Shown here: positions 1-8,630 of the stretch, piece by piece | Numbering within the stretch: position 1 is the stretch's first letter | How the letters are laid out: the number at the start of each line of letters is the position of its first letter | NCBI GenBank assembly: GCA_963811585.1 | Contig: CAWERR010000009.1 | Span: forward strand, 186,001 to 250,000 | Source: JACDHG01 sp963811585 | GTDB lineage: Bacteria; Actinomycetota; Actinomycetes; Propionibacteriales; Nocardioidaceae | Direction of reading: 5' to 3' | DNA: 64,000 nt | Notes under the pieces: generated by a model | Told to the model about the DNA's origin: nothing | What the model saw: the letters and a program-made list of their open reading frames with translations, nothing else | Databases searched by the model: none | Program-made: the position numbers and the translations under genes

Positions 1-485
1 TCGATCTTCACATAGGCATCTCGGGGGATCGAGACCAGCTGCACGGACTCACGGTCAGCGGGGATGTGGGCGATGATGATCGTGTCGCTGAGGTGCTGGT
101 ACGGCGTCCACTTGCCGTCCTCGAGGTCTTCGGCGACGGACTGCCCGATATTGCCGTGGTCGGCGCCGATCAGCAGGATGTTGAGTGGCTGGTTGTCTTC
201 GTTGTGGTTCTTCTCGGGGTTCTCGGTCACCCCCATGTCGGCACGTTGGATCGTGCCGAGCTGGTGGTTGAGCCACCACACGAAGCCACCCGTCGTACCG
301 CCGAGCACGGCCAGCACCACGGCAATCGAGACGATGACAACGTGGCGGCGCATGAAGCCTCGAGGCTTGACTGCCTTGCGCCTGCCGCCGGCCGGAGAGG
401 TGTCGCCGTTTGCCACGCCAGGACCGGTGTCGACGGCTGGATCGGTCGTCGATCCCTCATCGGACGGTGGGCGTGGTTCGCTCAT
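1..485 (-). CDS. LytR-CpsA-Psr (LCP) family protein, N-terminal part
   Basis: The gene runs off the left edge; 161 codons are visible from an ATG at 485. LCP proteins attach wall polymers (teichoic acid, arabinogalactan-type glycans) from lipid carriers to peptidoglycan, outside the membrane. The translation has a polar cytoplasmic tail of about 45 residues ending in basic residues (RRKAVKPRGFMRRH), one membrane segment (VVIVSIAVVLAVLGGTTGGF), and then the start of the LCP domain. Family motifs are NILLIGAD, DTIIIAHI and the arginine motif SIPRDAYV. The opposite gene starts at 669, so the 183-bp gap holds both promoters. The family call is secure; the polymer substrate cannot be told. Confidence 0.9.
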   Translation of the reverse strand, partial: MSEPRPPSDEGSTTDPAVDTGPGVANGDTSPAGGRRKAVKPRGFMRRHVVIVSIAVVLAVLGGTTGGFVWWLNHQLGTIQRADMGVTENPEKNHNEDNQPLNILLIGADHGNIGQSVAEDLEDGKWTPYQHLSDTIIIAHIPADRESVQLVSIPRDAYVKI

Positions 486-668
486 AACTCTCTCTGTCTT
501 CGAGGCGCGCTGCCCGCGGCAGGCGGGGCGCTGGCACGCGGGGTTCGCGGCAGACTCTCCGGTCCAGTTTGCCAAGGATCGGCACAACCGGGAAATCGGG
601 CCAGAGACTCCTGAGGATGTTCAGGACATTTTCAGGTTCGATGTAGCGGGTCTGGCACGATGTGGCGT

Positions 669-1511
669 ATGACGGCCGCGCCACACCCCACGACCCTGAT
701 CACGGTCGCCCCCACCGGGGCGGAAACGGCCAAAGCGGACGTACCGGCCCTGCCCACCACGCTCGACGAACTCCTCGCGACAGCCACCGCATGCGAGGCT
801 GCGGGCGCCGCGATGATCCACCTTCACATCCGCGACGCCGATCACCGCCCCACGCTCGACCTCGGCCTCCTGAGCGCCGCCGTCGCGGGAATCCGCGAGA
901 CCACCGACCTCGTCGTCCAGCTGTCGACCGGAGGATCGGTGCACGACCCCCTCGACCAGCGACTGAAGGTGCTCGACGCCGACCCCGACTCCTGCTCCCT
1001 GACGATGGGCACGACCAACTTCGGCGACGACGTCTTCATGAACCCCTACCCGTTCGTGCAGGAGCTCTACGCGCTGTCTCAGGAGCGCGAGGTGGTCCCT
1101 GAGTTCGAGCTGTTCGACCTGGGCCACGTGGCCGCACTGCACCGGCTGCTCAAGACCCACGGGCTCCCTTACGGCGGGCGCGTCCACTGCGATCTGGTGA
1201 TGGGCGTGCCTGGCGGTATGCCTGGCACCGCAGACGCGTTGGTCGCGGCAGTTCAGGCTCTTCCCGCCGAGACGACCTCCTGGTCGGCGACCGGGATCGG
1301 CCGGACTACCCTGGCAGTGGCGTTGGCATCGCTGTCCAAGGGCGGCCACCTGCGGGTCGGGATGGAAGACACCCTGACACTGGCGCGTGGAGTTCCCGTG
1401 ACACACAACCGCGAGCTCGTGGAGCGAGCGGCTGCGTTGTGCGAGCTTGTGCAACGCCCCGCGATGAAGACGAAGGAAGCCCGCGAGTTCCTCCAGGTCA
1501 AGCCCCGCTGA
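669..1511 (+). CDS. BKACE-family (DUF849) beta-keto acid cleavage enzyme
   Basis: The protein resembles 3-keto-5-aminohexanoate cleavage enzyme and its relatives. These Zn-dependent TIM-barrel enzymes condense a beta-keto acid with acetyl-CoA and split it to acetoacetate and a new acyl-CoA. Family signatures are VAPTGAE near the N-terminus (metal-site Glu), the HxH zinc motif in MIHLHIRDADHRP, QLSTGG, GVPGGMPGT, and a C-terminal VTHNRELVERAA. The length of 280 aa is normal. An ATG also exists at 660, but 669 fits better because CACGAT, 7 nt upstream, could be the -10 of a leaderless transcript. The substrate is unknown, and no neighbouring lysine or carnitine genes help. Confidence 0.82.
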   Translation: MTAAPHPTTLITVAPTGAETAKADVPALPTTLDELLATATACEAAGAAMIHLHIRDADHRPTLDLGLLSAAVAGIRETTDLVVQLSTGGSVHDPLDQRLKVLDADPDSCSLTMGTTNFGDDVFMNPYPFVQELYALSQEREVVPEFELFDLGHVAALHRLLKTHGLPYGGRVHCDLVMGVPGGMPGTADALVAAVQALPAETTSWSATGIGRTTLAVALASLSKGGHLRVGMEDTLTLARGVPVTHNRELVERAAALCELVQRPAMKTKEAREFLQVKPR

Positions 1512-1517
1512 CGTCGT

Positions 1518-1523
1518 TAGACT
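1518..1523 (+). promoter_or_regulatory. -10 hexamer of a leaderless transcript
   Basis: TAGACT ends 8 nt before the GTG at 1532, with no Shine-Dalgarno between them. It is one of the recurring TAnnnT boxes placed directly before start codons in this window. Confidence 0.4.
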
Positions 1524-1531
1524 CTGCCGTC

Positions 1532-1630
1532 GTGGACGCCTTCTATGTCAGCCTGCTTGTGATCGTGGCCCTCGGCATCGCGTGGCTCGCCGGCTACTCC
1601 GTCTTCGCGCTGTTCCGCGGCCAGAGCTGA
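1532..1630 (+). CDS. Tiny single-pass membrane protein (32 aa)
   Basis: This 32-residue reading frame begins at GTG 1532 (VDAFYVSLLVIVALG...) and is almost entirely one hydrophobic segment, followed by a short basic end (FRGQS). A TAGACT hexamer lies 8 nt upstream, which fits a leaderless start. It stops 11 nt before the nitrobindin-like gene, so the two may be co-transcribed. I recall similar tiny frames before FABP-like genes in related actinomycetes, but this is memory, not a search. The function is unknown. It could be chance, but the hydrophobicity, promoter position and spacing all favour a real gene. Confidence 0.5.
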   Translation: MDAFYVSLLVIVALGIAWLAGYSVFALFRGQS

Positions 1631-1641
1631 CGCAGCGACCG

Positions 1642-2139
1642 ATGCCGATCAAGATCCCCTCTGACCTCCACCCGCAGGTGATGCCGGTCGCCTTCCTGCT
1701 GGGCCAGTGGCACGGCAACGGCCGCGGCGACTACCCGACGATCGAAGCGTTCGAGTTCGGGCAAGAGGTTGCGTTCACCCATGACGGTCGGCCGTTCCTC
1801 CACTACTTCAGCCGCACCTGGCTCCTCGACGACGAGGGCAACGAGGTGCGTCCGCTCGCCCTGGAGACCGGCTTCCTGCGGCCCCAACCCGGCGGTGAGA
1901 TCGAGCTGGTCCTTGCGCATCCGACCGGCTTCGTCGAGATCTACTACGGCAAGGTCGGGGGCGCAAAGCTCGAGCTCGCCACCGATGCCGTCGTGCGCAC
2001 CCAGACTGCCAAGGAGTACGTCGGCGGGCAGCGGCTCTATGGCCTCGTCGAAGGCGACCTGCTGTGGACGTTCGACATGGCCGCCGTGGGACAGCCGATC
2101 CAGTCGCACATCTGGGCCCGTCTCACGCGCTCGGAGTAG
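1642..2139 (+). CDS. FABP-like / nitrobindin heme-binding domain protein
   Basis: This 165-aa protein has the nitrobindin (DUF1794, THAP4-like) signature LLGQWHGNGRGDYP, the GxWxGxGxGxYP motif at the start of the ten-stranded beta barrel. Related proteins bind ferric heme b and react with nitric oxide or peroxynitrite. A conserved His in the C-terminal strands usually ligates heme; QSHIWARL near the end is a candidate. The ATG at 1642 is chosen because the domain begins about 25 residues later; the frame upstream of it overlaps the preceding small gene. It sits between the tiny membrane protein and a Fur-family regulator. Confidence 0.85.
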   Translation: MPIKIPSDLHPQVMPVAFLLGQWHGNGRGDYPTIEAFEFGQEVAFTHDGRPFLHYFSRTWLLDDEGNEVRPLALETGFLRPQPGGEIELVLAHPTGFVEIYYGKVGGAKLELATDAVVRTQTAKEYVGGQRLYGLVEGDLLWTFDMAAVGQPIQSHIWARLTRSE

Positions 2140-2153
2140 CCGCTACAGGCCCG

Positions 2154-2159
2154 TAGACT
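2154..2159 (+). promoter_or_regulatory. -10 hexamer of the Fur-family gene
   Basis: TAGACT is followed by GGGCAG and then the GTG start at 2166. Six bases between the hexamer and the start codon leave room only for a leaderless mRNA. Confidence 0.5.
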
Positions 2160-2165
2160 GGGCAG

Positions 2166-2573
2166 GTGGATCTCCAGGAGCGGTTGCGGTCGCGAGGCTA
2201 TCGCCTCACACCGCAGCGCCAGCTCGTCCTCGAGGCGGTCACCGACTTGGGCCACGCAACACCGGAAGAGGCCTTTGCCTGGGTGAAGGAGCGTGCGTCC
2301 GGGGTCAACATCTCCACGATCTATCGCACCCTCGAGCTGCTCGAGGAGCTAGGGCTCGTCAAGCACGCTCACCTCAGCCACGGTGCACCGACCTACCACG
2401 CCGCCGCTGCCCCCGAACACGTCCACCTCGTCTGCCGCACCTGCGAGGGCATCACCGAGATCCCGCCCGCCGAGATCTCGTCCCTTGTCGAGATGCTGGC
2501 TTCGGATCACGGGTTCGTCGCTGATGTCGGACACCTCACGGTGTTCGGCCAGTGCCGGGAGTGTGCGCCATGA
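2166..2573 (+). CDS. Fur-family transcriptional regulator
   Basis: This 135-aa metalloregulator is of the Fur/Zur/PerR family. The N-terminal winged helix is clear (SRGYRLTPQRQLVLEAV, then NISTIYRTLELLEELGLVKH). The dimer domain has the HVHLVCRTC motif and two CxxC pairs, CRTC and CREC, which form the structural zinc site. Metal specificity cannot be read reliably; Zur-like and Fur-like members look alike at this level. The GTG start is set by the -10 hexamer just upstream and by the family's usual N-terminus. Its stop codon overlaps the next start (ATGA), so ygfZ is translationally coupled. Confidence 0.88.
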   Translation: MDLQERLRSRGYRLTPQRQLVLEAVTDLGHATPEEAFAWVKERASGVNISTIYRTLELLEELGLVKHAHLSHGAPTYHAAAAPEHVHLVCRTCEGITEIPPAEISSLVEMLASDHGFVADVGHLTVFGQCRECAP

Positions 2574-3499
2574 GGTGGTCCAGCCCGTTGCTGCAGTCGC
2601 CCGGAGCCGTTGAGGCCGACGCTGTCGACGCCGGAGTCGCCGCCCACTACGGCGACCCGCTTCGGGAGCAGAAGATCCTGCTAGGCGGTGACGGGTGCGT
2701 CGACCTCTCGCATCGAGACGTTATCCGTGTCGACGGTGCCGACCGGCTGGGATGGCTGCACTCGCTGACCACCCAGCAGATCGAAGCACTCCCGACGGGC
2801 ACCTGGGTCACGACGCTGGTGCTGTCGCCACACGGTCATGTCGAGCACGCGATGACCGGGTACGACGACGGCACGTCGTTCTGGGCGCACGTCGGTCCCG
2901 GCGAAGCTGCCCCACTCGTCGCATGGCTTGACTCGATGCGCTTCATGATGCGCGTCGAGGTCCATGACGTGTCCGAGCAATGGGCAGTCCTGGCGCGGAC
3001 GCCCGAGACGGTCGAGCTCGTCGCCCGGGCCGACCTCGAGTCGGCGGTCACCGGCACGTTGTGCGGCACCTGGGCGCACGACGCGCTGCGCATCTCCCGC
3101 GGGGAGCCACGCCTTGGGATCGATACCGACCACCGCACGATCCCCAACGAGGTCGGTTGGATCGGATCGGCGGTGCACCTCGAGAAGGGTTGCTACCGCG
3201 GTCAGGAGACGGTTGCGCGGGTGCACAACCTCGGCAGGCCACCTCGTCGCCTCGTGCTTCTCCACCTCGACGGTTCGGTCGATCGGCTACCGGCCACCAA
3301 GGACGACGTACTCCTCGACGACCGTGTCGTGGGCTTTGTCGGTTCCGCGGCACGCCACTACGAGCTCGGGCCGATCGCCTTGGCGGTCGTGAAGCGGAGC
3401 GTGCCCATCGACGTACCGCTCACCGCCGACGGTGTGCCCGCGTCGCAAGAGGTCGTCGTCGACCCAGAGGTCGGCCTGCACGTTCGTGCGCGGGGCTGA
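2570..3499 (+). CDS. ygfZ: YgfZ/GcvT-like folate-binding protein
   Basis: This 309-aa protein is of the YgfZ (COG0354, mitochondrial Iba57) family, a tetrahydrofolate-dependent factor for maintenance of certain Fe-S enzymes. The diagnostic motif KGCYRGQE is present (EKGCYRGQETVARVHNLG). The N-terminal half carries the aminomethyltransferase-like fold (RVDGADRLGWLHSLTTQQI). The start overlaps the Fur-family stop by 4 bp, which fixes it at 2570. Pairing a Fur-type regulator with an Fe-S maintenance factor makes biological sense, but regulation of this gene by it is not shown by the sequence. Confidence 0.9.
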   Translation: MRWSSPLLQSPGAVEADAVDAGVAAHYGDPLREQKILLGGDGCVDLSHRDVIRVDGADRLGWLHSLTTQQIEALPTGTWVTTLVLSPHGHVEHAMTGYDDGTSFWAHVGPGEAAPLVAWLDSMRFMMRVEVHDVSEQWAVLARTPETVELVARADLESAVTGTLCGTWAHDALRISRGEPRLGIDTDHRTIPNEVGWIGSAVHLEKGCYRGQETVARVHNLGRPPRRLVLLHLDGSVDRLPATKDDVLLDDRVVGFVGSAARHYELGPIALAVVKRSVPIDVPLTADGVPASQEVVVDPEVGLHVRARG

Positions 3500-3501
3500 C
3501 G

Positions 3502-3918
3502 ATGGGCGGCATCGAGTCCGCGGTGGGGCCCATGTGGTCATGGGTTATTGCCCTGCTCATCATGATCGCGCTCACGTTCGCGGTCGTGCAGCTCTCGCCC
3601 GCGCTCGGGTTCCTCGCCCAGAAACTGTTCGGCCGAGCGGATCCGGTGCCGGTAGAGAGACCTGACGCCAACTCCATCGAGCGGCTCGCATCCGATGCGT
3701 GCCGACTGCGCCGCGACCTGGTCCTGTTGTCACCGAACGCGCCGTTCGCGAAGAGGGAGGCGATCGAGCTGGCCTACGACGACGTCCTCATGACGGCCGC
3801 CAGTCAGCTCGGCGTCGACCAGGAGCTCACGACGGCTCGGCGCGGTCGCGAGCGCGAGCTCGAACGTCTCCGCTTGGAAGCCGAGCTCGAGTCCGCAGGC
3901 TTTCGCCTCTCCGCCTGA
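3502..3918 (+). CDS. Small membrane-anchored protein, function unknown
   Basis: This 138-aa protein begins two bases after the ygfZ stop and is probably co-transcribed. It has an N-terminal membrane segment (WVIALLIMIALTFAVVQLSP) and then a charged, helical cytoplasmic part rich in Arg, Glu and Leu (TARRGRERELERLRLEAELE), likely coiled-coil. I do not recognise a named family. The position after ygfZ suggests a conserved actinobacterial neighbour. The convergent cysN gene ends 6 bp beyond its stop. Confidence 0.75.
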   Translation: MGGIESAVGPMWSWVIALLIMIALTFAVVQLSPALGFLAQKLFGRADPVPVERPDANSIERLASDACRLRRDLVLLSPNAPFAKREAIELAYDDVLMTAASQLGVDQELTTARRGRERELERLRLEAELESAGFRLSA

Positions 3919-3924
3919 CCCAGG

Positions 3925-5190
3925 TCAGCTGGACGAGTTGATCATGCCGGCGCCGAGGGTGACGCCGGTGGCTTCGTCGATCAAGATGAACGATCCCGTG
4001 GTCCGGTTCTTCTCGTAGGGGTCGCACAGCAGCGGGATCGTCGTGCGGAGCTGCACGCGCCCGATCTCGTTGAGCCCGAGTTCCTTGGTGTCCAGGTCGC
4101 GGTGCAGTGAGTTGACGTCGAGCCGGTACTGGATGTCCTTGACCAACGCGCGCGCCGTCCGTGTCGTGTGCTTGATCGCGACCTTCTGACGGGGCTTCAG
4201 CGGCGTCGGCGACATCCAACAGATCATCGCGTCGATGTCCTGGCTGGGGGTCGGGGCGTTCTGCGGCCGGCAGATCATGTCGCCGCGCGACACGTCGACG
4301 TCGTCCTCGAGTCGCACCGTCACCGACATCGGCGGGAACGCCTCGTCGAGCTCCTTGTCGAAGAGGTCGATCTCGGAGATCTTCGACGTCATGCCCGACG
4401 GGAGCACCAGCACGTCATCTCCCGGCTTGAGCACACCCCCGGCAACGCGCCCGGCGTACCCTCGGTAGTCGTGGTACTCGTCGGACTTCGGGCGTACGAC
4501 GTACTGCACCGGGAAGCGAGTGTCGACGAGGTCTCGGTCAGATGCGACGTGGATGTTCTCCAAGTGGTGGAGCAGTGACGGACCTTCGTACCAGCCCATG
4601 TGCGCGGACCTGGTGACGACGTTGTCGCCCTTGAGCGCTGAGATCGGGATGATCGTCAGGTCAGGGATGCTGAGCTTCGTCGCGAACGACGTGAACTCCT
4701 TGTGGATCTCGTCGTACCTCTCCTGGGAGTAGTCGACGAGGTCCATCTTGTTGATGCACAGCACGAGGTGCGGCACCCGAAGCAGCGACAAGATCACCGC
4801 ATGGCGGCGCGACTGCTCGGTCAGGCCTTGGCGGGCGTCGACGAGGACGAGGCCGAGGTCGGCTGTCGAGGCGCCGGTGACCATGTTGCGGGTGTACTGC
4901 ACGTGGCCCGGTGTGTCGGCGATGATGAACTTGCGGTTGGGGGTCGCGAAGTAGCGGTAGGCGACATCGATCGTGATGCCCTGCTCGCGCTCGGAGCGAA
5001 GTCCGTCGGTGAGCAACGCCAGGTCGGTGTAGTCGTAGCCGCGCGACTTCGAGGTCGCCTCCACCGCCTCGAGCTGATCCGCGAAGATCGCCTTGGAGTC
5101 GAGCAGCAGCCGCCCGATCAGGGTCGACTTGCCGTCGTCGACGGAGCCCGCCGTGGCAAACCGAAGCAGGTCCATGGAAAGTCCAGCCAT
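3925..5190 (-). CDS. cysN: Sulfate adenylyltransferase subunit 1 (GTPase)
   Basis: This is the GTPase subunit of the CysDN ATP sulfurylase, which drives APS formation from ATP and sulfate by GTP hydrolysis. It is an EF-Tu-like translational GTPase: P-loop GSVDDGKSTLIGRLL, switch II DTPGHVQYTRNM, and NKMD in LCINKMDLVDYS, followed by beta-barrel domains 2 and 3. The length is 421 aa and no CysC domain is fused at the C-terminus, consistent with a separate APS kinase gene nearby. The start ATG at 5190 overlaps the cysD stop by one base (TGATG); GAGGG lies 8 nt upstream. A second ATG lies five codons on. Confidence 0.96.
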   Translation of the reverse strand: MAGLSMDLLRFATAGSVDDGKSTLIGRLLLDSKAIFADQLEAVEATSKSRGYDYTDLALLTDGLRSEREQGITIDVAYRYFATPNRKFIIADTPGHVQYTRNMVTGASTADLGLVLVDARQGLTEQSRRHAVILSLLRVPHLVLCINKMDLVDYSQERYDEIHKEFTSFATKLSIPDLTIIPISALKGDNVVTRSAHMGWYEGPSLLHHLENIHVASDRDLVDTRFPVQYVVRPKSDEYHDYRGYAGRVAGGVLKPGDDVLVLPSGMTSKISEIDLFDKELDEAFPPMSVTVRLEDDVDVSRGDMICRPQNAPTPSQDIDAMICWMSPTPLKPRQKVAIKHTTRTARALVKDIQYRLDVNSLHRDLDTKELGLNEIGRVQLRTTIPLLCDPYEKNRTTGSFILIDEATGVTLGAGMINSSS

Positions 5191-6101
5191 CAGAAGTAGC
5201 CCTCTCGCTTGCGGTCTTCCATGGCGGCCTCGCTGAAGCGATCGTCACCGCGAGTGGCGCCGCGCTCGGTCAGGGTTGCGACGGCGATCTCGGAGATGAT
5301 CGCCGGGATGGTGTCGGCGTCGGACTCGACACAACCGGTCAGCGTCAAGTCGCCAACGGTGCGGAAGCGGACCGTGCGTTCTTCGACCTTCTCGCCAGGC
5401 CGCAGCGGATTGTGCTCGCTCTCGGTGAGGAGCATCTTGTCGCGCTCGAAGACCCGCCGCCGGTGGGAGAAGTAGATGCTGGGGATGTCGATGCCTTCGC
5501 TGCCGATGTAGTGCCAGATGTCGAGCTCGGTCCAGTTCGACAACGGGAAGATCCGCATGTGCTCGCCGGCGTGGATGCGGCCGTTGTAGAGCGACCACAG
5601 CTCCGGGCGCTGCATCTTGGGATCCCACTGACCGAACTCGTCACGGTGGGAGTAGATGCGCTCTTTGGCCCGAGCCTTCTCCTCATCACGGCGACCACCA
5701 CCGAAGGCGGCCGTGAAGCCGTTCTCCTCGATCGCGTGGAGCAAGGTGCCGGTCTGCAGCCGGTTACGGCTGGTCTTGCCGTCGTCGACCACGGTGCCGT
5801 TCTTCATGGCCTCCTCGACCGAGGCGATGATCAGGCGGACGCCGAGGCGGTTGACCCAGTTGTCACGGGTCTGGAGCACCTCGGGGAAGTCGTATCCCGT
5901 GTCGACCTGCAGTACCGGGAAGGGAATCTTCGCGGGGTAGAAGGCCTTCTCGGCGAGCCGCATCATCACGATCGAGTCCTTGCCGCCCGAGAACATGAGC
6001 ACAGGCTTCTCGAACTCGGCCGCCACCTCGCGGAAGATGTGGATCGACTCCGCTTCCAGCTCTTCGAGCTGGGTGAGGCGGTAGTCAGCGTGGACGGTCA
6101 T
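5190..6101 (-). CDS. cysD: Sulfate adenylyltransferase subunit 2
   Basis: This is the catalytic ATP pyrophosphatase subunit of ATP sulfurylase, 303 aa. It has the PP-loop MFSGGKDSIVMMRLAEKAF, VLQVDTGYDFPE, the FGGGRRDEEKARAKERI motif and a C-terminal VRFRTVGDLTLTGCVES. The ATG at 6101 (MTVHADYRL) is preferred over an ATG 12 codons upstream because the protein family starts here and AAGGGAGA precedes it. It is translationally coupled to cysN. No cysH or cysI is in the window, so the later reduction steps are encoded elsewhere. Confidence 0.96.
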   Translation of the reverse strand: MTVHADYRLTQLEELEAESIHIFREVAAEFEKPVLMFSGGKDSIVMMRLAEKAFYPAKIPFPVLQVDTGYDFPEVLQTRDNWVNRLGVRLIIASVEEAMKNGTVVDDGKTSRNRLQTGTLLHAIEENGFTAAFGGGRRDEEKARAKERIYSHRDEFGQWDPKMQRPELWSLYNGRIHAGEHMRIFPLSNWTELDIWHYIGSEGIDIPSIYFSHRRRVFERDKMLLTESEHNPLRPGEKVEERTVRFRTVGDLTLTGCVESDADTIPAIISEIAVATLTERGATRGDDRFSEAAMEDRKREGYF

Positions 6102-6136
6102 CAGGTAGACGTCTCCCTTGCATGAGATTCCGGGCA

Positions 6137-6142
6137 ATAGTA
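6137..6142 (-). promoter_or_regulatory. Candidate -10 box of cysDN
   Basis: On the minus strand the 140-bp gap upstream of cysD holds TACTAT, 35 nt before the start codon. The corresponding -35 is poor, so an activator may be needed. No known cysteine-regulator site was recognised. Confidence 0.3.
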
Positions 6143-6243
6143 CTCATGATCGAGCGGCCGCCGAGGCACTTCCCGCTTGCCTTGTGGCGCACGTGACACT
6201 GATCGAGCACCCCTGCGTTGTGCGGTTGTACGACGTACGGCCG

Positions 6244-7293
6244 TCAGCTCCCGGAAGGTGTGGGGGTCTTGGGCTTGTTCGAGCCGATGGCCTGCTCCAT
6301 CTCCGCGACGGTCGGCGTACCGAACATCGGCAACCCGTGGTGCTTGCGCAGCCCGCCCCAGACGAGTGGGACAAGCACGAGCGTCGCCACCCCGACGAGA
6401 CCGATGAGCTCCGGGTAGGTCTCGTCCTCTCCGGCACCGAGCGGCGCCCAGCCCGCCTTGTCGAGCAAGGCGACGGCAGACATCGTCAACACGACGACAA
6501 TCCCGCGGCGGATGACTGACGACGGCACGCGAGGGGCGATCTTGGCACCAATAATCGTTCCCGGCACCGAGCCGATGATGAGCGGGATCGCGATCCCCCA
6601 GTCCAGACCGTGGGCGATGATGTTGGAGATGGCTGCCGACAAGACGAGCGGGACGGCCTGGACGAGGTCAGTCCCGACGAGCTTCACGGCCGACAGCATC
6701 GGGTAGAGCATCAGCAACGCGATCATGATCACTGAGCCGGATCCGACCGACGTGACGCCCACGAGCAGGCCACCCAACGCGCCGACAAGCACGGTGATCA
6801 CGGGCCTGATAACCGGGTCGCCTTCAGCCTCTTGCGTGCCACTCGTTACCCGCCGGAGCTGGATGTACAGCCGTAACGCGTACGTCGTCGCCGCGAACAG
6901 CAGGGCGAAGCCGATGCAGATTTTCAAGAAGTCGTCGAGGTCGGCCTCCGGAGCGATCCAGCCGACCAGATGCGGACCCACGAACGCCATCGGCACCGAG
7001 CCGATGATCAGCCAGCCTGCCAGTTGGAGGTTCGGCGATCCCTCCCGCCAGTGCACGACGGCCCCACCGGACTTGTAGACGGCGGCTGCCGTCAGATCGG
7101 CGGTGACCACGGTCGAGGCGTCGCCGACGCCGAGGAAGATCAGTGCGGGAGTCATCAGGGCACCTCCGCCCATCCCGGTGATGCCGACCACGACGCCTAC
7201 GATGAACCCCGCGATTGCCGTCTTTATCTCGAGGCCGTAGTCGGTGAACACGCCGTCGGCGAGCACCTGTGTGGCTACCTCGTGGAACTGCAT
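6244..7293 (-). CDS. TauE/SafE-family sulfite or sulfoacetate exporter
   Basis: This integral membrane protein of 349 aa belongs to the TauE/SafE (DUF81) family. Two related halves each start with a glycine-rich motif in the first helix (GFIVGVVVGITGMGGGALM, and LVGVTSVGSGSVIMIALL), and about eight hydrophobic segments follow. A hydrophilic tail ends the protein. It lies between cysDN and the APS kinase gene on the same strand. That placement supports a role in exporting sulfite or a related anion, or in sulfate handling, during assimilatory reduction. The substrate is inferred from context only. Confidence 0.87.
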   Translation of the reverse strand: MQFHEVATQVLADGVFTDYGLEIKTAIAGFIVGVVVGITGMGGGALMTPALIFLGVGDASTVVTADLTAAAVYKSGGAVVHWREGSPNLQLAGWLIIGSVPMAFVGPHLVGWIAPEADLDDFLKICIGFALLFAATTYALRLYIQLRRVTSGTQEAEGDPVIRPVITVLVGALGGLLVGVTSVGSGSVIMIALLMLYPMLSAVKLVGTDLVQAVPLVLSAAISNIIAHGLDWGIAIPLIIGSVPGTIIGAKIAPRVPSSVIRRGIVVVLTMSAVALLDKAGWAPLGAGEDETYPELIGLVGVATLVLVPLVWGGLRKHHGLPMFGTPTVAEMEQAIGSNKPKTPTPSGS

Positions 7294-7310
7294 ACGCCCT
7301 CCGTCGGCGT

Positions 7311-8630
7311 TTATCTTGCGGCTGGGAGCCAGCCCCCGATAGCGAGCGCGTCGAGTACCTCGGCGAGACAGTCTGCAATAGGTCGATCAGTCGTGTCGAT
7401 TTTGACCGCGTCAGTCGGCGGCTCGTAGGGGGACGAGATGCCGGTGAAGTCGGGGATCTCACCCGCCCGCGCCCGGGCGTAGAGACCCTTGCGGTCTCGG
7501 CGCTCGCACTCGGCGAGTGGGGTCGCGACATGCACCAGCACGAAGCCTCCGCCCGCCTGTTCGACCATACGACGTACGGCGGCCCGGGTGGACTCGAACG
7601 GAGCAATGGGCGAGCAGATCGCGATCCCACCGTGGCGGGAGATCTCGGCCGCCACGAAGCCGATCCGAGTCACGTTGGTTTCCCGGTCTTTCGCGCTGAA
7701 GCCAAGCCCCTTGGACAGGTGGCGCCGCACCACGTCGCCATCCAGCGACGTCACCGTGCGGTCTCCCTGCTCGAGCAGGTGGCCGACGAGAGCGCGGGCA
7801 AGCGTCGACTTGCCGGACCCTGACAGACCAGTGAAGAAGACCACCAAGCCTCGCCGATCTCGCGGTGGGCGGTCGCGTTCGACGATCGCTGCGATCGCCG
7901 CCGGAAGCGTGCCCTCGGCCTTGCGCTCGAGGGTCAGCGTCTCGGAGGCGTAGGCGCCGCACACGGCGGAGATCAGTCGCGCGTTTGGAGACGCTGCATC
8001 CGCACCTGACGTGTCTTCTGGTGAGTCCCATCCGTGGTCGGCTACCGGCACCGCGACCACGCGGGCCTCGCCGAGCACGGACGCCGCCTGGAGGGTGGCG
8101 CGGACGAGAGCGGGAGCCGAGATGCCATCCGGCATACCGTCGCCGATGCAGGCGATCAGGAGTGGTCTGCGGCTGAGCTCGTCGGCACGGTTACGGATCG
8201 TCGCGAGGTCTGCGCTGGTGAGAGGACGGTGCACGGCGATGGCCAGCAGCTGGTCGGGTGCCTGGGTCTTGTGGACCCGTGCAGGGGGCAGGTGGAGGCG
8301 TTGGAACGGGCCGAACTCGTCGTGCTCCAGCCGCTCCACGGGTCCGGCCAGGCCGACCCGTCCATCGTCGGTGTCCCACGGCTCCTCGATGGTGAGGCGC
8401 CCGAGCGGAGCGCCCTCCGCGTCGATCAGGTCGAGCAAGCCGATGCCGCGGGCCACTTCGGCCGTCTCCGCGGGGACCACCAAGGTGAGCATCGAGGTGG
8501 CTTCGGCCGTGGTGGGCTTGACGAAGCCTCCGGGGCTGTCACGCAGGCAGTCGTTGACGATCAGCTCGAGGTCGTCCATCTCACGCTGCGTCGGGGTCCA
8601 CTGCGGGATCGGCACGGGTCGGTCGGGCAC
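7311..8630 (-). CDS. cysC: APS kinase with degenerate ATP-sulfurylase-like N-terminus
   Basis: The C-terminal domain (residues about 255-439) is adenylylsulfate kinase, making PAPS from APS: P-loop FFTGLSGSGKSTLARAL, SLDGDVVRRHLSKGLGFSA, DRETNVTRIGFVA. The N-terminal 250 residues resemble the PUA-like part of Sat-type ATP sulfurylase (LIDAEGAPLGRLTIEEPW, GPFQRLHLPPARV) and then a Rossmann-like stretch. The Sat catalytic motifs QxRN and HxGH are absent, so this half should not make APS. CysDN does that job next door. It is the third gene of the minus-strand sulfur block, 17 bp upstream of tauE. The N-terminal half may be structural or regulatory. Confidence 0.88.
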   Translation of the reverse strand: MPDRPVPIPQWTPTQREMDDLELIVNDCLRDSPGGFVKPTTAEATSMLTLVVPAETAEVARGIGLLDLIDAEGAPLGRLTIEEPWDTDDGRVGLAGPVERLEHDEFGPFQRLHLPPARVHKTQAPDQLLAIAVHRPLTSADLATIRNRADELSRRPLLIACIGDGMPDGISAPALVRATLQAASVLGEARVVAVPVADHGWDSPEDTSGADAASPNARLISAVCGAYASETLTLERKAEGTLPAAIAAIVERDRPPRDRRGLVVFFTGLSGSGKSTLARALVGHLLEQGDRTVTSLDGDVVRRHLSKGLGFSAKDRETNVTRIGFVAAEISRHGGIAICSPIAPFESTRAAVRRMVEQAGGGFVLVHVATPLAECERRDRKGLYARARAGEIPDFTGISSPYEPPTDAVKIDTTDRPIADCLAEVLDALAIGGWLPAAR

